DNA from: Megaleporinus macrocephalus
Lineage: Eukaryota > Chordata > Actinopteri > Characiformes > Anostomidae
Length of the DNA: 64,000 nucleotides
Direction of reading: 5' to 3'
Assembly: GCA_021613375.1 (NCBI GenBank)
Contig: CM038727.1
Coordinates: 2,413,168 to 2,477,167 of the forward strand
In this document: positions 47,275-59,178 of the stretch, piece by piece
How positions within the stretch are numbered: position 1 is the stretch's first letter
Layout: every line of letters starts with the position of its first letter
Made by a program: the position numbers and the translations under genes
Notes under the pieces: generated by a model
Seen by the model: only the letters and a program-made list of their open reading frames with translations
Told to the model about the DNA's origin: nothing
Databases searched by the model: none

Positions 47275-48185
47275 TTATTAATTAAGGGTTGAATATGATG
47301 TCGGCCCAACTTTTGCAGTTGTAACAGCTTCAGCTCTTCTGGGAAGTCTCTCCACACGGTTTAGGAGAGTGTTTATGGGAATGTTGGACCGTTCTTCCAG
47401 AAGACCATTAGTGAGGTCAGACACTGATGTTGGATGAGAAGGTCTGGCTCTCAGTCTCCGCTCTAATTCATCCCAAAGGTGTTCTATCAGGTTGAGGTCA
47501 GTCAAGTTCTTCCACACCAAACTTGCTCCTCCATGTCTTTATGGAGCTGCTCTGTGCACTGGTGGGCAGTCATGTTGGAACAGGAAGGGGCTGTCCACCA
47601 AAGCGTTCCCACAAAGTCGGGAGCATGAAACTGTCTAGAATCTCTTGGTCTGCTGAAGCATTAAGAGTTCCTTTCACTGGGACTGGCCCACCTCCTGAAC
47701 GACAACCCCACTCTATAATCCCCCCTCCACCAAACTTTACACTCGGCACAATGCAGTCAGACAAGTACCGTTCTTCCGGCAACCACCAAACCCAGACTCA
47801 TCCATCGGATGTCCAGACAGAGAAGCGAGAAGCTGCTCTAGAGTCCAGTGGTGGTGTGCTTTAATCCACCACATCTGAAGCTCTGCATTGTTCTTGGTGA
47901 TGTAAGGTTTGGATGCAGCTGCTCAGCAATGGAGAACCATTCCATGAAGCTCTCTACGCTCTGTTCTTAAGCTGATCTGAAGACCACATGAAGTTTGGAG
48001 GTCTGTAGTGATTGTACGTGTTCTACCACTTGGAGGCGGAGTTGCTGTCGTTCACTTACACTTTGTTAGAACACCACTGACAGTCCACTGTGGAATATTT
48101 AGTAGGGAGGAAACTTCACCACTGGACTTGTTGAACAGGTGGGGTTCTATCACGGGACCACGCTGGAGTTCACTGAGCTATCTCC
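47275..48185 (-). pseudogene. Tc1/mariner-like transposon, broken transposase (minus)
   Basis: On the minus strand, 47278-47520 encodes LTDLNLIEHLWDELERRLRA then RPSHPTSVSDLTNGLLEE. This includes the DLN.IE.LW segment with the third catalytic residue, and a C-terminal VERLPRRAEAV. Upstream on that strand, 47570-47782 encodes VPSVKFGGGGIIEWGCR (the V-KxGGG..-WG segment) and FMLPTLWERFGGQPLPVPT, in a different frame. More N-terminal similarity continues to about 48185 (for example CATTGCTGAGCAGCTGCATC reads as part of it). Several frameshifts make it dead. A more decayed relative lies at 37735-38165. Confidence 0.85.
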
Positions 48186-48239
48186 TCGAAAAACGCGATC
48201 CTATTTGTTCATTACTGGGAAAAACTTTTGAGATAATTT

Positions 48240-48985
48240 TTATTGAGTATTTTTGAGAGGTTTTGGATGTTATTTGGGATTATTTGGTATTATTAAATTT
48301 GTATTATGTATAATTTAGTATTACTGAATAGCATTAAGTTGTATGATTGAGTTTTATCAGGTATTATTTGGTATAATTGAGAATAATTGAGTATTACTGA
48401 GTTTTTTTTGGTATTATTGAGTATTTTCGAGAAGTGTTGGATGTTATTTGGGATTACTTGGTATTATTGATTTGTATTGGGTATAATTTAGTATTACTGA
48501 GTAGTACTAAGTTGTATGATTGAGTTTTATCAGGTATTATTTGGTATAATTGAGAATAATTGAGTATTACTGAGTATTATTTGGTATTTTTGAGAGGTTT
48601 TGGATGTTATTTGGGATTACTTGGTATTATTGATTTATATTGGGTATAATTTAGTATTACTGAGTAGTATTAAGTTGTATGATTGAGTTTTATCAGGTAT
48701 TATTTGTTATAATCTAAAATAATTAAGTATTACTGCATATTTTTTGGTATTATTGAGTATTTTTGAGAAGTGTTGGAGGTTATTTGAGATTACTGTGTGT
48801 TACTGATTTGTATTGGGTATAATTTAGTATTACTGAATAGAATAGTAAGTTGTATGACTGAGTTTTATCAGGTATTATTTGGTATAATTGAGATTATTTG
48901 GCATTATTTGGTATTACTGAGTATTATTGGGTTGTATTGGATATTACTTGGTATTACTGAGTATTATTTAGTATTTGTCAGAGAA
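48240..48985 (+). repeat. ~170-bp AT-rich tandem repeat, about 4 units
   Basis: TTGGATGTTATTTGGGATTA recurs near 48263, 48437 and 48600, and degraded near 48771. Between these lie shared GTATAATTTAGTATTACTGA and ATGATTGAGTTTTATCAGGT. Within each unit short GGTATTATTGAGTATT motifs also repeat, so this is a two-level repeat. Confidence 0.88.
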
Positions 48986-49184
48986 GTGGTGCTGATTGGA
49001 GTAAACAGTGAAGGTATGGAGTGAAGTAGACTGTGAGCTCTGTGATGGACTGATCTGTAAATAACTGTTTACGCTTTGTATGTTTATCATCATTAGACTC
49101 GACTGAGCTGAGCTGACGTGTATGTTTATCATGTAGACACAGAAAACACTTACATGCAACACAGAGCAAACACACTTTCTCTCT

Positions 49185-49322
49185 CCTCCACCTCTTTCAC
49201 CCCCCCTCTTTCTCTTTCTCCCTATCTCTCCCTCTCTTCCCCTCTTTCTCTCTCTCCCTCTTTCTCTCTCCTTCTCACCCTCTTTCTCTTTCTCCCTATG
49301 TCTCTCTCTCTCTCCCTCTATC
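49185..49322. repeat. CT-rich low-complexity block
   Basis: TCTCTCCCTCTTTCTC-type polypyrimidine sequence. It could form triplex-like DNA, but is otherwise ordinary. Confidence 0.9.
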
Positions 49323-49686
49323 AATCGTGAAAGAGATGAGGTTGTGAGCTGAATGTCATGGAAAAGAATTGTTTTTTGCATTCTTTTGTAAATTGAGAAT
49401 GATCCAATAAGTAGATTGTATAACAGTGTAGCTGAATGTGGCTCTTTCTTGTGTTTACCTGATGTTGTTCTTGCCGATGGTGGGTCTGCCTGGATTTGGT
49501 TATATTTATATTATATTTAAGCAAAAAACATACTGCATTTATGTTATTTATGTTAATTCATTAATTAATTAGAATGTGCACTGATGATATAATCAAAATA
49601 AAAAGATTAAAAGATAGATATTATCGTTAATATGACTAATATTACCAATATTGCTAAAAACAATACCCAACAATGGACTGGATTGC

Positions 49687-49689
<3 letters not shown>

Positions 49690-49732
<43 letters not shown>

Positions 49733-50770
49733 CAGGTGTTATATGGAATTACTATTATTGGATACTATTGGGTATTACTATTATTATTAAGTACTATTGG
49801 GAATTATTATTATTATTGGATACTATTTGGTTTTAATATCATTATTGGGTACTATTTGGTATTAATGTTTACTGAATTAGTATACTTATTGGATACTATT
49901 GGGTATTGCTAGTATTTCTGGGTTCTATTGGGTATTACTAGTATTTCTGGGTTCTGTTCTGTATTACTAGCATTTCTGGTTCTATTGGGTATTACTATTA
50001 TTTTTGGATTCTATTGGATATTGCTAGTACTTTTGGGTTCTATTGGGTATTAATAGTATTTCTGGGTTCTATTCAGTATTGCCAGTATTTCTGGGTTTTA
50101 TTGGGTATTACTAGTATTTCTGGGTTCTATTGGGTATTACTAGTATTTCTGGGTTCTGTTCTGTATTACTAGCATTTCTGGTTCTATTGGGTATTACTAT
50201 TATTTTTGGATTCTATTGGATATTGCTAGTACTTTTGGGTTCTATTGGGTATTAATAGTATTTCTGGGTTCTATTCAGTATTGCTAGTATTTCTGGGTTT
50301 TATTGGGTATTACTAGTATTTCTGGGTTTTATTGGGTATTACTAGTATTACTGGGTTCTATTGGGAATTACTATAATTATTGAATACTATTGGGTACTAC
50401 TAGTATTTCTGGGTTCTATTGGGAATTACTATAATTATTGGATAATATTGGGTATTACTAGTACGTCTGGGTTCTATTGGATATTACTATTTTTATTAAA
50501 GACTATTGGATATTGTTAGTATGTCTGGGTTCTATTGGGTATTACTATTTTTATTGAATACTACTGGATATTGCTAGTATGTCTGGGTTCTATTGGGTAT
50601 TACTAGTATTTCTGGGTTCTATTGGGTATTACTAGTATTTCTAGGCTCCAGTGGGTATTACTATTATTATTGGATACTATTGGTTATTACTAGTATTTCT
50701 GGGTTCTGTTGGGTACTACTAGTATTTCTGGGTTCTATTGGGTACTTCTAGTATTTCTGGGTTCTATTGG
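49690..50770 (+). repeat. ~29-bp AT-rich minisatellite (TATTGGGTATTACTAGTATT)
   Basis: It begins with (TTA)n at 49690-49732. Then units of about TTCTATTGGGTATTACTAGT then ATTTCTGGG repeat about 35 times, with variants GTACTTTTGGG and CTATTATTATTGGATA. A segment of about 200 bases is duplicated (49915-50095 and 50105-50300). Motifs resemble those at 48240-48985, so the two arrays may share an origin. Confidence 0.9.
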
Positions 50771-50777
50771 ATATTAC

Positions 50778-50835
<58 letters not shown>
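50771..50835. repeat. (ATT)n microsatellite
   Basis: About 21 ATT units at the end of the AT-rich minisatellite. Confidence 0.95.
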
Positions 50836-50928
50836 GAGCAATGGTCCCTGAAGAGCCAATAGGAAGCCAGAGGAGCTGAAGGATCTGACTCATTGAAAAG
50901 CCCCAGAGTGCTCTTCACTATTTCTTTA

Positions 50929-50935
<7 letters not shown>

Positions 50936-50979
<44 letters not shown>

Positions 50980-50992
50980 GTCTTTCTCTCAA

Positions 50993-51025
<33 letters not shown>

Positions 51026-51035
51026 AATGTGCTCT
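50936..51035. repeat. (CT)n microsatellite, interrupted
   Basis: CT dinucleotide tracts interrupted by CAATGTCTTTCTCTCAATGT. Confidence 0.95.
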
Positions 51036-51649
51036 CTCTCGTTTTGTCTCTGAAATGTCAGACAGTAAGAGCGGATGGTAACTAAGAGCTGATGTGAATG
51101 TGGGTGGATTTAAATAATGTTAGACACAAAGTAAACATTTAAAGTCTAATCTGAGAAGTTACTATGAAAGGGGTCATTTTAGTGTCTGTGAGATCGTTTA
51201 GGTCAGACTTCTTCACGTCCCTCGTAGACGAGAGACAGAGTTTAACATTGTCTCTGTTCAGATTAGACCATTAATTACAATCACGTATGACTCACGTGTT
51301 GAAGATTGTACGTTTGAGTCATTTTACTCACAACAAGATGGTGAACAGCTAGAACTACAACAGCAACAAATTCTAAATCTGCAAATCAACCCTGCTGGGC
51401 GGGGTGACCTCACTTAAAGGGAAATTCCATAGAAATCTCAAAGTGTATGCGTAATTAAGAGCTGATTACAGTGGTGGTGAATGGAACCAGACGTCCACCT
51501 CTAAAAGTTCCCTAACAGAAAGTTATTACATGGACTAATGATCCGTGTAATAATCACACACATCAAAATTGTATTTTGATTGTGAATTTGATGCCGACGT
51601 GCAACATATTTTTTTTTCCAGAATTTTCTTTCATAGAGAATGAATAGGA
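51036..51649. other. No gene recognised
   Basis: Unique-looking DNA. The stretch 51418-51500 (AAAGGGAAATTCCATAG; GTGGTGGTGAATGGAACCAG) shares GAGGTGGACGTCTGGTTCCA, in inverse orientation, with 61481-61502, so it probably belongs to a dispersed repeat. Confidence 0.4.
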
Positions 51650-52745
51650 TGGGAAAGTTTACTTTACAATCTACTGAACTTCTGCTCTACCGAATAACAC
51701 TGTTTCACATACACTGACTCAGGGCAGACCCCCGACCACGACTGCAGTGTTGGTTTGACCTGCACTCGTCTGTTTATCTTTTTTTCCCATCCCTCTTTTT
51801 CCCCCATAGAGTCCCATTCATTTAGTTTCATGGTTTCATTTAACCTATAGCATCCAGACTGCCTGTGCTCGCTCAAGACAGATCCCCAACCTCTAATCCA
51901 CAGACACACTGACCCTCACTCCTCTATTAGTCGTTTATTCATCCTTCGTTCCTTCCATAGGATCCCACTCATTTTTGGCTGAACCCAAATATTACAGTTT
52001 CGTTCAATCTACAGCCTCTAAACTGTCTGAACTCACTCAGAGCAGATCCTCAAACACTGATCCACAGATATACTGACCTGCACTCGTCTACTTGTTGATT
52101 TTATCATCCCTCTTTTTCCCCCATAGAGTCCCATTTATTTAGTTTCATGGTTTCATTTAACCTATAGCCTCCAGACTGCCAGTGCTCACTGAAGACAGAT
52201 CCTCAACCTCTAATCCACAGACACACTGACCTGCACTCCTCTATTAGTGGTTTATGCATCCCTCGTTCCTCCCATAGGATCCCATTCATTTTTGGCTGAA
52301 CCCAAATATTACAGTTTCGTTCAATCTACAGCCTCTAAACTGTCTGAACGCAGACCCCTAAACACTAATTTACACACACACTGACCTGCACTCGTCTACT
52401 TGTTGATTTTATTATCCCTCTTTCCCCCCCATAGAGTCCCATTCATTTTTAGACACCCTCAAAAATCATGGTTTCATTTAACCTACATCCTCCAAACTGG
52501 CTGTACTCACTCAGAGCAGATCCCCAAACTCTAATCCACAGACACACTGACCTGCACTCCTCTATTAGTCATTTATTCATTCCTTGGTTCCTCCCATAGA
52601 GTGGCATTTATTTTCGACTGAACCCAAACATCATGATTTTTGTTAACCTACAGCCTCCAAACTGCCTGTACTCACTCATAGCAGACCCCCAAACTCTAAT
52701 CCACACATACACTGACCTGCACTCGTCTACTTGTCATTTATTCAC
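51650..52745 (+). repeat. ~155-bp tandem repeat with alternating A and B units
   Basis: CACTGACCTGCACTC-type landmarks recur near 51906, 52072, 52224, 52379, 52545 and 52707, about 150-170 bases apart. Unit type A continues GTCTACTTGTTGATTTTAT; type B continues CTCTATTAGTCGTTTATTC. They alternate, giving a higher period of about 315 bases. Shared internal parts are CATAGAGTCCCATTCATTT and CAGCCTCCAAACTG. Confidence 0.88.
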
Positions 52746-52978
52746 CCCTCCTTCCTCACACTGCTTAAGCTGCTCAACCACCCTGCATTCCCTTCACTTT
52801 TATTTATTGAATTTTTAATATAACTATAATGAATTGGCTGCTGGGGGGAGGGTATCATGGGTGGAGGGTTTCAGTAATACATGATTCAGAGCTGAAATCT
52901 TTTCATTTAATAATGAAAATAAATATTTGATCACAAAAAAAGAAAATAGCTGTTTACATTTTGGGTATATTTTATTAG

Positions 52979-53040
<62 letters not shown>

Positions 53041-53767
53041 TTATAATTCATCAGTACAGTCCGTCTCGCTCTCCGAACATACATTTAAAATCATCATACT
53101 GTTCTTTACATCCAGCTGTAAGAAGGAAAACGACTGTAGAAAGTTATACAGGACACTGTGACATCATCCAAACTCTGTACTCGTCTCCCGGTTACAGCTC
53201 CCGTTCCTGTGTTTTTATTCCCCCCCCCCCCCTCGTCCCTCGTTCCTCGATTCAAAGCGCAGCATGCTCCTCGGAGACGCGTCTCCTGCTTCCCGGCTCA
53301 GGTCCTTTCACACCTTGTTTGTATTTACGGGGTATGTTTGCGTGACGAATCCTCTGAAGACCCTCTCGGCGCCGCAGAGATGAGGCTGATTGCTGTCGTT
53401 TGGTCTCCCTCATGCCTCTGAGTCGACATTAACATATCATTAGCTCGTTCTGGAACTGTTCATTCAGAAAATTAGGCCTCCCGCAGGAGCCGCGGCTGTG
53501 TCACGAAGAACAATGAGAAACTAAACCTGAGAAGACAGTAAAACCTCCACTCCTGCAGCTTTACTGTCGGATCCTTCTGGAAGCTTAACTTTTCTCACTT
53601 CCCTGAAAGAACAGCCTGTATGTACGTTTACTGGAAGAGGACGCGGGAAGCACTGCGGTCGCGACTGAAGGACTAGGACGGTCATCAGTACTTCACTATA
53701 GTGATTTAGAATCAAAATTTTTAAATTTTGGACTATCTGTCCTTTGCCCTGTGACCACATCCATGCA
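52746..53767. other. Unique DNA with (CT)n and a poly-C run
   Basis: (CT)n lies at 52979-53034 and a run of 13 C at 53220-53232. The stretch 53380-53520 is non-repetitive (GACATTAACATATCATTAGC, AGAAAATTAGGCCTCCC) and may be a conserved non-coding element. Open frames at 53158-53421 and 53521-53790 match no family I know. Confidence 0.4.
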
Positions 53768-54001
53768 GAGAAACACCCACATACACACATACACTATTGA
53801 ACACACACACACTAGGGGGCTGTGAAACACCCATATACACATAAACACACTAGTGAATACATACACTAGTGCATAGTGAAACACACACCCACACACACAC
53901 ACAGTAGTGAACACAAACTTGGGGGCAGTGAAACAACCACATACACACACACATACACTGGTGAACACACACACACACACACTAGGTCATAGTGAAACAA
54001 C

Positions 54002-54039
<38 letters not shown>

Positions 54040-54954
54040 TACACACTGGTGAACACACATACCAGGGGGCAGTGTAACACCCACATACACACATACACTA
54101 GTAAACACACACACACTAGGTCATAGTGAAACACCCACATACACACACTAGTGAATACATACACTAGAGCATAGTGAAACACACTCACACAGACACACAC
54201 AGTAGTGAACACACATACTAGGGGGCAGTGGAAGTTCCACATACACACATACACTAGTGAACACACACACACACTAGGTCATAGTGAAACACCCACATAC
54301 ACACATATACTAATGAACACACACACACACACTAGGTCATAGTGAAACACCCACATACACACATATACTAATGAACACACACACACACTAGGTCATAGTG
54401 AAACACCCACATATACACACACACACACTAGTAAACACACATACTAGGGAGCAGTGAAACATCCACAGACACACAGTAGTGAACACACATATTAGTGGGC
54501 ACACACACATACTAGCTCATTGTGAAAAGCCCATACACACACACAGTAGTGAACACATATACTAGTGGGCAGTGGGCAAACAAACACACACACACTAATG
54601 AACGCACACACACTAGGGGGCTGTGAAACATCCACACACGCACACTAGTGAACGCACACACACTAGGGGGGCTGTGAAACATCCACACACACAGTAGTTG
54701 AGGGTGCTGTGAAACACACACATACCAGGTACCAGTGAAACATTCACATACACACATACACTAGTCAATACATATACTAGTGCATAGTGAAACATCCACA
54801 TATACACACACTAGTGAACACACATACCAGGGGCCAGTGAAACATTCACATACACTAGTGAACACACACACACTAGGTCATAGTGAACCACCCACATACA
54901 CAAACTCACTAGTCAATAGATACACTAGTGCATAGTGAAACATACACATACACA

Positions 54955-54989
<35 letters not shown>

Positions 54990-55027
54990 GTGAACACACA
55001 AACTTGGGGGCAGTGAAACAACCACAT

Positions 55028-55058
<31 letters not shown>

Positions 55059-55095
55059 CAGTAGTGAACACACAAACTTGGGGGCAGTGAAACAA

Positions 55096-55131
<36 letters not shown>

Positions 55132-55545
55132 GTGAACACACACACACACTAGGTCATAGTGAAACAACCACATACACACACACACACTGGCGAACACACA
55201 TACCAGGGGGCAGTGTAACACCCACATACACACATACACTAGTGAACACACACACACACACACACACACTAGGTCATAGTGAAACACCCACATACACACA
55301 CTAGTGAATACATACACTAGAGCATAGTGAAACACACATATACACACACACAGTAGTGAACACACATACTAGGGGGCAGTAAAACACCCACGTACACACA
55401 CACACACACACACACACACTAGAGAAAACACACACTATTTAGGCAGTAATACATCCACATACACACACACTAGAGAACGCACACACTAGGGGGCAGCAAA
55501 ACACCCACATAAACACACACACACACACACTAGTGAACACTAGTG
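53768..55545 (-). repeat. SINE-derived minisatellite, array 3
   Basis: Same family as 10800-11640 and 12630-13345, with variants CACTAGGTCATAGTGAAACA, ACTTGGGGGCAGTGAAACAA and CACTAGTGCATAGTGAAAC. Long CA runs (to about 30 bases) have grown inside units. Longer blocks are duplicated: 53930-54190 resembles 55010-55330. Minus-strand open frames (cysteine/valine-rich CVCVCV) are translated repeat. Confidence 0.9.
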
Positions 55546-55615
55546 TTCACAGAGTGCTCAGAGTGGTGGATAGCTCTATCCACAGTACATTCGTCTCCTT
55601 TAGGTTCAGGAGATG
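55546..55615 (-). mobile_element. SINE fragment beside array 3
   Basis: CAGAGTGGTGGATAGCTCTATCCACAGTAC complements the SINE core GTACTGTGGATAG..GCT..CCACCACTCTG. As with the other two arrays, the minus-strand SINE body lies on the right side of the array. Confidence 0.65.
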
Positions 55616-55764
55616 CCAGCTTATGACTGCCCCATGATAGGAGTTCTACCCCACTATACAGCCCCACAGACCCCCAAAGACACATACAGCTTGACGCTAT
55701 CAGTTCCAACTATTTACATTCTAACCCCGATCCCTCACCCAGGGTTTCTGTCGCTTCACCACTG

Positions 55765-56165
55765 ATTCTCAGGTGGGATGAGGTTGAACTTCGACTTCAG
55801 GACATTATAAATCTTAACCTTTAAAGCAACCTGATAGCATAATACTGCCACCACCATGCTTCACTGTGGGAATCATTTCCTTGGGAAGATGGGAAGTCTT
55901 GGGTTTGTGTTAAACATAGTGGAACTCCCTGTATGACAAAGTGGTTCTACGGACAGATACTCCCATCTGGGCCATGGATCTTTGAAGCTCACTCACAGCT
56001 TTTTAATTAATTTTTTTTTTAAAAACAAGGTTTTTTTTTTATTCTACTTTAACAATTTACACTATTTATATTACAAACCTAAATGAAAATCTGTTTTATT
56101 TCCAAGTTACAATAGAACAACACTGGAATAGCACCAAAAAAGCTGAATACTTGTACAAGGTAATG
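55765..56165. mobile_element. Non-autonomous DNA-transposon remnant
   Basis: ATACTGCCACCACCATGCTT then CACTGTGGGAATC, ACAGATACTCCCATCTGGGC and the right part GCTGAATACTTGTACAAGG resemble a dispersed fish DNA transposon that I recall by its 'gaatacttttgcaaggc' end. No transposase frame survives. The boundaries are approximate. Confidence 0.6.
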
Positions 56166-56700
56166 TATATTTGGGATAAAAGAAAACCAGTTAAGAACTT
56201 ATCCTAAAAGTATCACATACATCTATTTCTGTTTCCAGTGTTGAAATACATCAGCAGCTAAAATAAACTGGCGTCCCGGTAACTCAATCTCAGTGCCCAG
56301 GTTGGTATAAATTGTTTATTTGCTTCTTTTTTTCCCACCAGAAAATTTAACAAGGCTAAACAAGCTCCAAGTAGAAGTTTCAAAAGAAAGATATAGAATA
56401 TGTAATTATATATTTATGCAGCCCCGAGTATCTATTTCCTTTGATCCTTCTGTCAGGCTTATAACGTGCACAACAAATGCACTCAAATAAAGACGATGCA
56501 CGGCTGATCTCTTATCCCTACCGGTCCAATTTGGTCGTAGTCCTCAGCATTTCTGCCCACGTTCATGCGCGCCGATGGGGATCTTCAGTCAGATTAAAGC
56601 AGAACTGGAGTTACGGAACTGGAAGTTGGACATCTGGGCAGCCAGAACTTCATCTGGCGTATGGTAAGCTCACTTTTGAGGTTAACGTAGGCTGCTGTGC
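56166..56700. other. No gene recognised
   Basis: Unique-looking DNA leading into the inverted 30-bp minisatellite. An open frame at 56477-56860 runs into the array and has no recognisable domain. Confidence 0.4.
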
Positions 56701-57516
56701 AAACAAATACACACTCCACACAGACACTGGGAGACCATACATACTCCACACAGACACTGGGAGACTAAACACACTCTACACAGACACTGAGAGACCATAC
56801 ACACTCCACACAGACACTGAGAGACCATACACACTCCACACAGACACTGGGAGACCATAAAAACTCCACACAGACACTGGGAGACCAAACACACTCCACA
56901 CAGACACTGGGAGACCATACACACTCCACACAGACACTGGGAGACTAAACACACTCCACACAGACACTGGGAGACCATACACACTCCACACAGACACTGA
57001 GAGACTGTACACACTCCACACAGACACTGGGAGACCGTACACACTCCACACAGACACTGGGAGACCACACACACTCCACACAGACACTGGGAGACCAAAC
57101 ACACTCCACACAGACACTGGGAGACCATACAGACTCCACACAGACACTGGGAGATCATACACACTCCACACAGACACTGAGAGACTAAACACACTTCACA
57201 CAGACACTGGGACACCATACACACTCCACAGAGACACTGGGAGACCATACACACTCCACACAGACACTGAGAGACTAAACACACTTCACACAGACACTGA
57301 GAGACTAAACACACTTCACACAGACACTGGGAGACCATACAGACTCCACACAGACACTGGGAGATCATACACACTCCACACAGACACTGGGAGACCATAC
57401 ACTCTCCACACAGACACTGGGACACCATACACACTCCACAGAGACACTGGGAGACCATACACACTCCACACAGACACTGGGAGACCATACAGACTCCACA
57501 CAGACACTGGGAGACT
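56701..57516 (-). repeat. 30-bp minisatellite, inverted copy, 27 units
   Basis: The unit GAGACCATACACACTCCACA+CAGACACTGG is the reverse complement of the 2431-4170 unit, with the same strict 30-base period. Common variants are GAGACTAAACACACTTCACA and GACACCATACACACTCCACA. Minus-strand frames stay open for up to 280 codons for the same trivial reason as in the first array. Confidence 0.95.
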
Positions 57517-58110
57517 GAATACATACTAAATAGATTCTATGGTAGATGTAAAGTACTGCTGTGTGAATCTTTGTTGTTGGACTTTACAGAGGCGCTGTGT
57601 GGATGAAAGTGTGTGTGTGAGTGTGTGTGTGTGTGTGTGGTTTCTCGTCTGATACAGATCAAGGCAATTACTTTCTCTTTGTTTGCATGCACCTCTATTG
57701 TGCTGCTGTCAGCAAGCTCGTCACGATTCCAACAAATAAATCCAAACAGTACGAGCAGATTAAGGTTATCGGTTCACCTTGAGTCTCCCTCGTACAGCGG
57801 TTCACATACGGGCTGCTCGGGATCCGACCGGCGCCGGCCACTGACTTTGATCCGCTGTAACTCGTGTTCTTAAACCCTGGCCTTTCCCGCCTCGGGCAGG
57901 GACAAAACTCCTCAATGTCAGAGCTCCGGCTCCTCAGCATGTCCGCCGCTTCGTTTGCCATGCAGTGCAGGAGCTCCGGCTCTGCTTAGTATTCAACCAC
58001 TCCGGTTTCCTAAAGGTTACCAAACCTAATTAGACATTTATGCAGGATCTTCAAAGGTCCTGGCGTTATTAATGATGTGCTACTGCGGCAGACTGCATCC
58101 CTGCTGCTCT
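57517..58110. promoter_or_regulatory. (GT)n and a candidate conserved non-coding stretch
   Basis: (GT)n lies at 57608-57640. The stretch 57650-57735 (GATCAAGGCAATTACTTTCT, CTTTGTTTGCATGCACCTCT) is non-repetitive and carries CAATTA and TTTGCAT sites. The stretch 57800-57990 is GC-rich with GGAGCTCCGGCTC twice. No coding feature was recognised. The regulatory reading is only an inference from composition. Confidence 0.3.
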
Positions 58111-58931
58111 CCCGTCCTCCCTCTCTCACTATCTCTCTCTCTCTCTCTCTCTATCTCTCACTGTATCTCTCTATATCTCACTGTATCTCTCTCTCTATCT
58201 CTCTATATCTCACTGTATCTCACTGTATCTCTCTATCTCTCTCTTTCCCTGTATCTCACTGTATCTCCCTCTATCTCACTGTATCTCTCTGTATCTCTCT
58301 ATATCTCTCTCTATCTCTCTATATCTCACTGTATCTCTCTCTATCTCACTGTATCTCTCTCTTTATCTCTCTCTATATCTCTCTATATCTCACTGTATCT
58401 CTCTCTATATATCTCACTGTATCTCTCTCTATCTCTCTCTATCTCTCTGTATCTCTCTCTCTATCACTCTCTATCTCTATCTTTCTCTGTATCTCACTGT
58501 ATCTCTCTCTCTATCACTCTCTATCTCTATCTTGCTCTGTATCTCACTGTATCTCTCTCACTATCACTCTCTCTATCTCGTTCTCTCTGTCTCTCTCACT
58601 ATCTCTCTCAGTATCTCCTTCTGAGTATCTCTTTTACTTTTTCTAGCTCTCTCTCTCTCAGTATCTCTTTCTTTCTCTGAGTATATTTCAGAGTCTCTCT
58701 CACTCTCTATCCCACTATCTCTGTGTTTTTCCTTCACTATCTCTCTCAGTATCTCTTTCTATCTCACTAACTCCCCGTCTCTGTGTATCTCTCTCACTAT
58801 GTATCTCTTTTTCACTCTCTCTGTCTCTCTTTTTTTTCTGTGTATCTCTATCTTTCTCTCATACTATATCTCTTTCTATCTCTCATTATCATGCTCTCTA
58901 TCTGTTTCCATCTCTCTCTATATATCTCTCA

Positions 58932-58969
<38 letters not shown>

Positions 58970-58985
58970 TTATCTCTCTGTATAA
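58111..58985 (+). repeat. CT/TATC low-complexity array
   Basis: TCTCTCTATCTCTCACTGTA-type units form a loose array of about 870 bases. It contains two similar parts (58470-58515 and 58515-58560: CTATCACTCTCTATCTCTAT). Two long plus-strand frames (LSLSLSI) are translated repeat. Confidence 0.95.
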
Positions 58986-59089
58986 GCCACAGTAATGTAC
59001 ATGCTTGTATTCCGTGTGGTGGTGTAACCACAAACAAGCAGCTGAACTGAGTGCAGCTGTATTTACTAGTTAACCATCTGCTGTAAACA

Positions 59090-59178
59090 AGCTTCACCTG
59101 AACACCTGAACACCTGAGCACCTGCACACCTGAGCTCCTGCACACCTGAACACCTGAACACCTGCACGCCTGAACACC
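59090..59178 (+). repeat. 9/10-bp minisatellite of CACCTG boxes
   Basis: ACACCTGAACACCTGAGCAC-type units repeat about nine times. Each unit contains CACCTG, the E-box bound by Snail/ZEB-type repressors. Repetition explains the cluster, so regulation is not implied. Confidence 0.85.

Noticed and set aside
53696..55365. Cysteine/valine-rich minus-strand open frames that resemble secreted or keratin-associated proteins
   Set aside because: They are translations of CA/TG-rich SINE-derived minisatellite; similar frames appear in the sister arrays.
56682..57524. 280-codon cysteine-rich open frame on the minus strand
   Set aside because: It is the same 30-base repeat in inverse orientation; several other frames are open too.
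58072..58680. 202- and 189-codon frames rich in Leu-Ser
   Set aside because: Translation of a CT/TATC low-complexity array.
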